The position numbers were made by a program, and so were the translations under genes. The notes under the pieces are model-generated. The model had not been told where the DNA came from and did not search any database. It saw only the letters and a list, made by a program, of their open reading frames with translations. Shown one piece after another: positions 56,160 through 64,000 of a stretch of DNA of 64,000 nt; position 1 is the first letter of the stretch; each line of letters starts with the position of its first letter. The DNA is from Yponomeuta sedellus (lineage: Eukaryota > Arthropoda > Insecta > Lepidoptera > Yponomeutidae): contig OW203731.1 of assembly GCA_934045075.1 (NCBI GenBank), positions 11,447,198 to 11,511,197 of the forward strand, given 5' to 3'.

Positions 56160-58461
56160 CTTAGGCCTGTTTTTATTAAGACAAAATCCTTCCACTAAAA
56201 TAAAAGCTTCCTTAGCAACGCAAGCTGAAGTCTACGCAGACGGAGTCGCGGGCATTAGATACCTAGTCTTACAATAATTGGTTCTAGTAATTTTGGAAGT
56301 CTGGACGAACGATTATAAATGCCTCAATAATATCGATACTTAATCTGTCTGAAAAGAAAGGAACTACCCCATCACTATGTCTCCAGCTGACACCTACAGT
56401 GTATCCGTTCTTAAATGGCATAACGAGTAATCAAACCTCACTCGACCACAAAACACGAATTCCGGAAGCATCACTCGATGTAGGTTACCACATTTAGTTG
56501 TAGACACTAGTTAAGACACAGGGGCATCATATTTTACCGAAAACTGGCTGAATTTGTGATTAAAACTATGATTTTTTGCCGAAATTCTAAATACACTGAT
56601 TTTCTGATCACAGGTTAGCATAACTACACAGATTAGTTTGTAATTTTTTTTTTGTTTTGGGATGAGGTTGTATGAGGTGAATAAAAGAACGAATGAACGA
56701 AATTGCGCTGTTATGTTATTTAAGAAGTGCACATGGCACCGGAATAATAAAAATAACAAAATAGAGTAGGTATTGCGGTGAATATTGAATAAAGAATTGA
56801 AGTTTGATTGATTTTTTTACTAAAACCTTGCATGTTAAGCGGGTGTTCCATTAGCGACCGCAACTACGTCACCCCAAAATCTGGCGATTTTGTTTTCAAA
56901 TTTTACTCTGTGGGTTATACCGTTGATTCTTCGAGCATGCTTGAAATTCTGTCAGTTTTAATGCGGTATACAAAACTGCCAGTGGATCAGCCGAGCCAGC
57001 GAGCAAACAGTTTTTTTCACGTTGCTGTAGCCACGGTTGCCAGATGAGATTTTCTAAATATCTCCAAATCAGTATAAAAAAAAACTAAAAATGATATCTT
57101 TCGCAGCACAAACCCCCATTTTAAATATTTTAAATATTTTATCTTTAATATTCTACACGTTTTTCGATTCTACTTTTCCCCATAATGATCTTAAGAACTC
57201 TTTATTGAAGAGATAGCATTACCGCCAACATTTATTAGCGGAATATTCTTAATTTTTTTGTCCCCGTTTGTAGGTATGTATGGGTCGAGTTCAGTGTAGC
57301 AGATGGATTGCGATACTAATATTACATAATTATTTAGATTATTTTATGACTTAAACTTCATTCATTCCATTCATTCAATAATGAAATCCGTCATTCATTC
57401 AGTAATAACCAACACTATGAAATTTCACATTTTATTGGTCAGCCATGTTTGTTTACTCGTTATGCCATTTAAGAACGGATACACTGTAGGTGAATTTGAC
57501 ATTTCACGGCAAATACATGCGGCCGTACCTCGAAACATCGCACAGAACAATGATCAATTTTGCGTGACGGTTCACTGCGGGCTGGCTTTTCCTAGTTAGA
57601 AAACCTCCACGAAAATCCTATATAAAAACAGCAGTGGAGTAAATCCAACGTAATAAATACGTCTCATTTATGTTCTTAGTAATGGGATGCACATTGCGCA
57701 TAAAATTATTATAATTATGATTTTTCGTAGTTTATAAGACGAATATAGTGAGTAAAATAGGCTTACCGGTGAAAAGACACTCCACTGTTTTTGAATAGCA
57801 TGTATCACAGCGATTTCTGCAGGTAATTACTGGGCAATTAGGCATATTTCTCAAATGTTACTACGACGGCTGGCGCCAAGCGATTGACGGCCATATTTTA
57901 AAGTTTCGCAGAGGTTAGCCCAACTGGGCTAACGTTGAGCGACAGTGCCACGGCCATAAGGCACTTCTCCTTATTTTTGTGTTCTGAGGTGTGTACGCTA
58001 TTATATAGGGCTTATCCCTACCTCTCGCACTTGCCTCCAACAAGTCTGTCCAATGGCAAACCAGCTGCCACGTGTTTACTCACTTTAACATTGCAAAGTT
58101 ATTATTCTGACATAAACAATGGTCATTGAATCAGAGAATAGCACTAAAGAAATCTTAACTGTAATTATCAATTACTACAGTGTGTTACTAACAACTGCAA
58201 TCCCACTTTAAAAAGGGATAACATCAACTTTACTTTTGTTGTGATTGCAATGATCAAAGACGCACTTCAAATAGAAAGAAGTTATCGAAACAATAAAGCC
58301 TGTGGTTTGCACTAAAGTAATCACATCATCAATAAAATTGACCAGAACACTATTTACAAGGTGTTATTACACAGGACAACTCAAATGAATCGGAATCTTT
58401 TGTCAACTACGGATACATTACAATTTAGTTATTTGACAGATAACAACAATCTCCGACATAT
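56160..58461. other. Intergenic, nothing recognised
   Basis: AT-rich; a 20-bp palindrome GTTAGCCCAACTGGGCTAAC lies at 57914-57933. The frames at 56808-57047 and 57381-57599 show no domain. Confidence 0.5.
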
Positions 58462-58515
58462 ACATAACCTCACGCCTGTATCCCAGAGGGGTAGGCAGAG
58501 ACCAGGGACTGCCAT
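58462..58515 (-). repeat. Repeat C fragment
   Basis: Reverse copy of the C-family end (complement of TACCCCTCTGGGATACAGG) without a TATG run. Confidence 0.8.
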
Positions 58516-58700
58516 CACATCACACTAATAATATAAAGGCGAACGTTTGTGAGTGTGTAAGTTTGTTAGTTCTTTCTGATTTTAATAAAATTTGGTATGG
58601 AGTTAGCTGACACCCTGGATTAACACATCAGTTACGTTTTACTGCAGGGAAAATATGTTATTGTCATGGGAAAATCGATAAACCGCGGGGTACAGGTAGT
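58516..58700 (+). repeat. Dispersed repeat D copy 2
   Basis: Matches 16395-16625: AATATAAAGGCGAACG, TATGGAGTTAGCTGAC, ATCGATAAACCGCGGG. Confidence 0.8.
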
Positions 58701-59057
58701 AATTGGGTATTAATAACTTGAACAAATAATTTTGACGTCGCGTATATGGACTCAATGGAGTCCATGCGTAGACATGACTCGTCGGACTTTAGTCAAATTA
58801 TGCAAATAAACAATGCTCTCTTCTCTTACTCTTCTTGTATATTGCAAACTTATGTGGATTTTCGTTCCAGTTATCTGTCGTGCATTAAACCTTCTGATCC
58901 GTTAAAGTCAGATATCCCAACAAATAATTGAAAAAACCATAAGTAATAACTTCCCCGGGTTTGTGGCCTCTTCTTGATTTTTAGTTTAAAAAAATAGTTG
59001 CTTGTGCCCCGAGACATATGCTTGGCAATAGAAATTTATATATGAATATCATGTAAT

Positions 59058-59100
59058 TGCAGTCGTTAAGCCATGTGAAAGGCCTTATGGGTGACTCGAT
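59058..59100 (-). repeat. Repeat A copy 9, short fragment
   Basis: GCAGTCGTTAAGCCATGTGA and AGGCCTTATGGG match the reverse of the A family. Confidence 0.7.
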
Positions 59101-59290
59101 AGGTAAAACAATTATACTAAGTAGGTAAAACAAAAATAAAACAAGCCATTGTTTCGTCACACACGGATGTCGATGGGAGCTGTCTTTGATATGATAACGC
59201 ATAGAACATTCATCAATCTTGAAGATCAAGGACGCTTTTTATCCCAACACACACACGCGACAATGCTCTAAGGCGTGGTCGTCAGCTTCC

Positions 59291-59298
59291 TATATAAG
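59291..59298 (+). promoter_or_regulatory. TATA box of the right-edge secreted protein gene
   Basis: TATATAAG with ATCACTT as a likely initiator 33 nt downstream (start near 59324), giving a 35-nt leader before the ATG at 59359. Confidence 0.8.
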
Positions 59299-59358
59299 CT
59301 GTAAGGATTTGTCAAACGATATCACTTGTCCTAAGACGTTCAAGTTACCTCCTCAAAT

Positions 59359-62300
59359 ATGTTCTTCAGAGTGGTAAGTTGAATACTCCTTATTATAATT
59401 AATTCTTATCCACAGTATATGTGTGTATTAATCCGATCTTAAAACCGTTATTAGTTAGGTACTTAGAAAGACAATCAAACTTAATTTTCCGAATCATGCT
59501 TAATCATCATCATCAACCCATCATGAGTTACCCGTGCCTCTCGGTGACGACATCGAGGGGTTTCTTTCCTGAAGATGGTATACTTCACCACTGGGGCCAT
59601 ACTCTCTTAATACAATATACCTGCCTACACAGTGTTTTGTGAATTTAGGATTAGTGAGTTTGTTCACAAAAGTTTCAGTATCAGTTAGTTAAATGTTTTA
59701 GCCTTCCCGTACAACATCTTTCGGAGAAGGCAGTGGCTGAAAACCAGCGCAGTCCGGCGCTGAAACGGGTCAGCGCCGCTGAGCCACTAAATTTTGCCTT
59801 ATTTTACAATATCACAACCTAGGTTGACGTCTTATCTTAATATAAAATATGTTCTTATCTTATCTATATATAATATTCGATATCAACCCTTGTATGTCCC
59901 CACTGCTGGGGAACGGGTCCCTTTCTTCATCGCAGGAAGGTTACACCATACTCGTTAGAAGGTTAGTTAGTTGGTGGGGGATTGTAAGACAGTGGCGGGC
60001 CTTACTGTCAGAAGTTATCAAGCCGCCCATAACGCCTCTGAGATGGCTTAATGACTGCCATTACATGACAGCACGGCACCAACGGCTTAACGTGCCTTGC
60101 GAAGCACGGAAGCGTTCGGAAAAAATGTCACCAGTGGTAGCCACGGGACGGTCACCTATCATGAACTTGACCGCGCCTGTTGTTGCTTAACTCAAGTGAT
60201 TGATTCCGATTACTCGGTTCGGCTAGGCCACGAGCGCGTTATATAACATTGCTAATAAGACAACAAGTTAATTTTACTGTCCATATTTTGTCTTTAATTT
60301 TTCTAATTATTTTCTGGTGTGTACAATAAAGAATATTCTTATCTTATCTTATTTTAATTTGTTGTTTAATTTTAATTAACTGTTGTTGCTTTTCTCTGTA
60401 TCTTTTTGTTTTGTTAGTAATCGTCTGAACACTTAGTAAGGTTTGAAATTATGTGCAGCGTCTATGCCATTAAGCACACTGCATGAATATTCTATCCAAA
60501 TAGACAAATGGATTACTGCAGTGAAATTACCACTATTATATCTCGTAATTGGTTTATCCACTGCCAGCTGCCCGTAATACCGAAGCTAAATTCGTAAACT
60601 TGCGACGCTAAATAGACAACAATTGAGTAGGGGAGGGAGCGTTGTGACAATTTTTAGTCTATTTGTTGTAACTCTGTCAAATAAAGACCTATATCTATGA
60701 TATTTGTGTCATACATAACATAGCGACTTTTATACACTATCGTAATCAAATTTAAAATTGAATAATAATAATCAGCGTCTATGAAAAAAAATAAGAAAAC
60801 TGAAATAGTTCCTTCTGTCACAACTCTCCTAGTACCTAGGTGAGTTGTTACAGTGGTCAAGGTAAGTTGTGACAGCTGTGTATTTGGGGAAAAAAAGGAT
60901 AATTTTACAGGACTGGATGATAAAAAAGACCTTTATAATAATAATCAACTTTATTCGAATATTTTCGTCTCAAGTGTGACAATAATTATAATCAACTAAA
61001 ACAACTATTAAGTCATTGCTTAAAAACTAAAAAGAAAATTGTAACGTTTTATAAAAATCGACTTTAAAGTTATTCTCAACCACCTACTTATCATAACAAT
61101 CACATTTTTTGGTATTTAAGAGATCAACTGAACTGAATAACAATAAAAACATACATATTGCAGCATTTAGTCCGAAAAGCAGTTATGACAAATGTATCTA
61201 AGCTCGCCTCCAGTGCAAGCCTCACGGGACCATTTTTTGCACTCTATGCACTGCACCCACTTCTCTTTAGGTTTGCTGTTGTTAAAGGGTTCAAGGCAGC
61301 ACAAGCAGAAGCAGTAATTTTCTTCATCTTCTTCATCTCTTTCTTTTTAATAAATCTCTGTAAAGACATGTAGTTCAAATTATAAGAGGATGCAGCACTT
61401 CTCAGACTTTGACCTCTTAACTTTACTTCCTCATAGGCCAGTTCGTATATTTCAACACTGACCATGCCCCTTTCTGACTTTCTCTCATATTTGTTAGGCA
61501 TACTGAAACAATAAAATTATAAAATCAGCATGCAAAGTCACTCCAAGAAGTTGTGTTGTTAGAAAAAAGAAGTAATAGTGAAAATAGGAGGGTTGTGACA
61601 ACCTGTCACAACCCACCTAGGTGCAAAAACACGTGCCTGTGTTAGAAAAATGCCTCATAACCTCAAATCTCCAAGCCAAACCACAAAAATGCCATCGTGC
61701 ATTGAAACTTAAAGAATCAGTTCATATGATAAAATAAGTCTTAATTACACTAACGTAACAGGTGCACAACACTATAATCGCGAAATGAATAAAAACTTAC
61801 TTTTGGCAAATTTTTTGACGCCGCTGTCGTGTGGACGTAACCCCGTCTCGTACACCCTTGGCGCGAACTCAACGAAATGGCAAGTCAAAACATAAATGAA
61901 ACGCGGTGTTGCCAGTTTTCTGTCGGTCATAGGTTCCAAGATATTGACCTTGTCACAACTCACCTCTGTCACAATTCACCGCGGTCTCCCCTACGTCCAT
62001 TCAATAATCTAGCCAAAATTATGTTTATACACGTTTATTTCTACGTTGAATGTATTTATTAAATTGTTACATTTATTAGTTTTTAATGCCACACAGCGCT
62101 TTAGAGTACTTAGGGTTTTCGGTACTGATTGAACATTTGCGCTGAAGGTGCACGCCCCCCGTACTATCCTGAATCAGCTGCCATTTGCACCAGCAGAGAA
62201 ACATCGCGACAAAGTTTGTCGCGGTGTTAAAAACACAACAAGTTGTTTGTTATTTTCACTGTCCATATTTTGTTTTTAATTTTCATTAATTTGTATGTAA

Positions 62301-64000
62301 CTGGTGTTGCTTCTTTCTGTATCTTTCTAAAATATTTATCAGATTACTTTAATTTTCCTATATTTGAGAAAAGAAATAAGTGGCGTGCTCAGGGAAGTCC
62401 TATCTTGTGGTAGACGATTAAGGGGTGATTGATTTATTGTTTGATGTCTTTAGTTTGCAATGCACCCAAAGATTTTAATATGTTCGTTTACTGCTGTTTC
62501 TTACGACCAAAAAAATGTGTTTTCGCGTTCTTCGGATCTTTAACTCCAAGGGCAGCTAAGGGCCACTACTCTACGCTTTTAAGCGGACAAGAACGACTTA
62601 AACATTAGGTAAACGTCATTATCGCGCACTTTGGAACGCAATAAGGTCGAGAGTATAGAGACCGGAAACTTATACTTACTTAATTGAAATTGAAAAATTG
62701 TTAAATTATCGCAAAAAATACAGAAATAACTTAAAAATAAACTAAGGTTAAACTATGTCATAATAAGGTTTATATTTTAGGGATAAAATTAGCCTATGTG
62801 CAATTCAAGACTATAATCTACATCTGTCCTAAATTTCATCCCATTCTGTTCAGCCGTTCTGTCGTGATCGAGTAACAAACATGCATACATACATACAAAC
62901 ATTTATACAAACATTCAGGTATTATTATTCACGTGTAGTGCAATTTTAACCGTTTCTTTTTACTTTTTATAACTAAATTAGTTTATTTCCGTAGTTACTA
63001 GAGCTTAGTAGATATTTCTGGTCTTAAAAAGAGTTCAAGAAAAAAATAAGCAGCTTTTTTTGTACTCTTAAGTAACTAACAGTTATCAGAAAAACTGCTT
63101 GTATTTTTAGGGCTAATTAGTCTTTCTTGATTATTTTCACGTTCAGTTTCTTATAAGAGGCTACCTGGAGCTAAAGAGCGCTGCTAATTAAAAACATTTT
63201 TTCTTTTATCCAAGCAATGGTGATAGCTATTTTTAGAATCTACAGGGCAGAACCTAGGACTTTTGGAGGAGAACGATTTTTGACAAAAACAGTTGAAAGG
63301 TATTATTAACCCTAAGCTTTTCGGCTGTTGGTTCTAAAAATTGCTGTCAGTTTTATTGATATTTATGTTATTTACCTTTTGCCAGAAGGTACTCTAAAAG
63401 AAGATATTTCATACCTATTTGTTATGAAATATATGTGAAATTTATATGCAAAAAATCATACCTTCATCACATATCGGGACGCCTATTCTATTCACCTAAC
63501 CCTATTAAGCTTAGTTTTGGAAGCCTTTTAATGTATTTTGTTTTCTGGTGTGTTTAGTCTTCTTCTTCTTCAGGCTATATTAGTCCACTGCTGGACATAG
63601 CCCTCCCCCAATGAGCGCCATAGTGCAAGGTTGTGCCATCATTTGGGGGTAATGCCCATAATCCACACACTGGGCATGCAGGTTGGGGATCGCAGTTTGG
63701 TGGAATTGTACTGCAAGGGGCGCTGCTGCCCACTCCCCGGTTTGTGTCCCTTAGTGGCCTTTTACGACACCCGCGGGAAGAATTTGGGTTGGTGCAATTC
63801 TCTAGGCCGACACCATACAGAGGTGTGTTTAGTAAAGAGTTCTAATATAATCTATTATCTGTGTTCCAGTTCGCTCTCTTTGCCCTGGTGGCGGCGGCTC
63901 TAGCTAGCCCGAAGCCGGACCCGCAGCTGGTGGCCTACTCAGCCGGCCCTGTGGTGCCTGCCGTGGGCTACGCCTCCCCATACAGCCCAGTCGCCTATTC
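59359..64000 (+). CDS. Small secreted cuticle-type protein, runs off the window
   Basis: Exon 1 is 59359-59373 (MFFRV, donor GTAAGT); exon 2 starts at 63870 after TGTTCCAG and continues past 64000. Phase 0, intron 4496 nt. The joined start MFFRVFALFALVAAALA is a strong signal peptide, with cleavage expected before SPKPDPQ. The visible mature part (LVAYSAGPVVPAVGYASP, then YSPVAY) resembles the 76-aa protein (PKP after the cleavage site, then Ala/Val/Tyr repeats). Length and C-terminus are unknown. Exon 1, promoter and splice phase match the genes at 44112 and 47805, so this is a third family member. Its intron is filled with repeats: A copy 10, a pogo-like transposon and a LINE end. Confidence 0.85.
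59877..60234 (+). mobile_element. Repeat A copy 10, near full length, in an intron
   Basis: Runs from ATCAACCCTTGTATGTCCCC to TAGGCCACGAGCGCG, including the ATTGATTCCGATTACT version of the hairpin. It lies in the sense direction of the host intron. Confidence 0.85.
61167..61310 (-). pseudogene. PHD-like zinc finger, C-terminus of transposase
   Basis: 47 codons to a TAA at 61167-61169, in a different frame from the HTH start: FCLCCLEPFN, KWVQCIECKKWSREAC, LRYICHNCFSD. The cysteine pattern (C-x2-C, W, C-x8-C-x2-C) is the finger found at the end of many pogo/Tigger-like transposases. The histidine expected in W-x-H-x2-C is Arg (KKWSREAC), so metal binding may be lost. Confidence 0.7.
61343..61501 (-). 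pseudogene. Transposase N-terminus, Psq-type helix-turn-helix
   Basis: The ATG at 61501 opens MPNKYERKSERG, then VEIYELAYEEVKLRG and SLRSAASSYNLNYMSLQRFI. This is the start of a Psq/CENP-B-type DNA-binding domain as in pogo, Tigger and jerky proteins. The frame continues to a stop at 61244 through residues (ITASACAALNPL) that are the PHD region in the wrong frame. The ATG lies two bases after an acceptor TTTCAG; a donor GTAAGT at 61795-61800 suggests a roughly 300-nt intron in the 5' leader. Confidence 0.75.
61992..63559. other. Intron DNA, mostly unclassified
   Basis: Part of the 4.5-kb intron. A piece at 62255-62330 resembles 60270-60350 (GTCCATATTTTGT-TTTTAATTTT), and 62825-62900 looks like a dispersed repeat end with (CATA)n. 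No gene recognised. Confidence 0.5.
63560..63820 (-). repeat. LINE 3' end in an intron
   Basis: Reverse copy of the element at 10972-11225: CTTCAGGCTATATTAGTCCA, TTGTACTGCAAGGGGCGCTG, ACACCCGCGGGAAGAATTTG. It ends about 50 bp before the acceptor of exon 2. Confidence 0.85.

Larger units (their letters stand above)
60630..61991 (-). mobile_element. Pogo/Tigger-like DNA transposon, internally deleted
   Basis: Bounded by TA on both sides (60628-60629 and 61992-61993), the target duplication of the Tc1/mariner-pogo superfamily. The ends are inverted: GGGGAGGGAGCGTTGTGACA at the left and, read from the other side, GGGGAGACCGCGGTGAATTG. The word TTGTGACA or TTGTTACA recurs near both ends and inside. 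Inside, on the minus strand, are a Psq-type helix-turn-helix start and a PHD-like finger end, with the catalytic DDE part missing. The element sits in the intron of the right-edge secreted protein gene, antisense to it. Confidence 0.8.

Noticed and set aside
61772..61972. 66-codon frame at the end of the pogo-like element
   Set aside because: Overlaps the subterminal repeats and the 5' leader; the Psq domain at 61501 is the real coding start.

Overview
The window is AT-rich, intron-bearing, transposon-loaded insect nuclear DNA, most likely from a moth or butterfly. The evidence is a set of small cuticle-type secreted-protein genes with the usual insect layout (TATA box, five-codon first exon, phase-0 intron, short exon 2), many tRNA-like SINEs, RTE- and Jockey/CR1-type LINE fragments, and a pogo-like DNA transposon. 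Species cannot be told from the sequence alone. I see no rRNA, no functional tRNA and no CRISPR.

Host genes are few. (1) On the minus strand at 29836-30375 is a single-exon 179-residue GC-rich gene of unknown function with its own TATA box at 30541-30548. (2) From about 36.7 kb to the right edge is a family of tiny secreted Ala/Pro/Tyr/Gly-rich proteins: a broken exon-2 copy at 36768-36994 (+), an intact gene at 42781-44112 (-), an intact gene at 47805-49465 (+), and a gene starting at 59359 (+) whose second exon runs off the window. In the three live copies the real start codon sits in a 15-nt coding exon 1 (MFGKI, MFAKI, MFFRV) 1.1-4.5 kb upstream. The apparent ATGs in front of exon 2 of the first two genes lie in the intron at the splice acceptor. 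A possible signal-peptide exon at 8230-8454 (-) is much weaker.

The rest is mobile DNA. From 1 to 29 kb there are LINE 3' fragments, SINEs, a gag remnant, and several fold-back or palindromic structures (2619-3716, 6120-6342, 11780-11910, 14274-14689). From 30 to 42 kb there are SINE copies, a THAP exon between short inverted repeats (35124-35857), and a decayed Jockey/CR1-type LINE (about 39110-41657). From 42 to 64 kb the secreted-protein genes carry repeats in their introns; the last intron holds a complete but internally deleted pogo-like transposon (60630-61991) with TA target duplications. The commonest repeat, called A here, has ten copies and resembles a SINE that borrows an RTE-type 3' end. 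A second family, B, joins a tRNA-like core to inverted tails.

The most unusual signals are the recurrent perfect short hairpins with loops of 8 nt or less, one demonstrably built inside a known repeat copy; the tRNA-like family with inverted tails; and the pogo-like element that fuses a Psq DNA-binding domain to a PHD-like finger.
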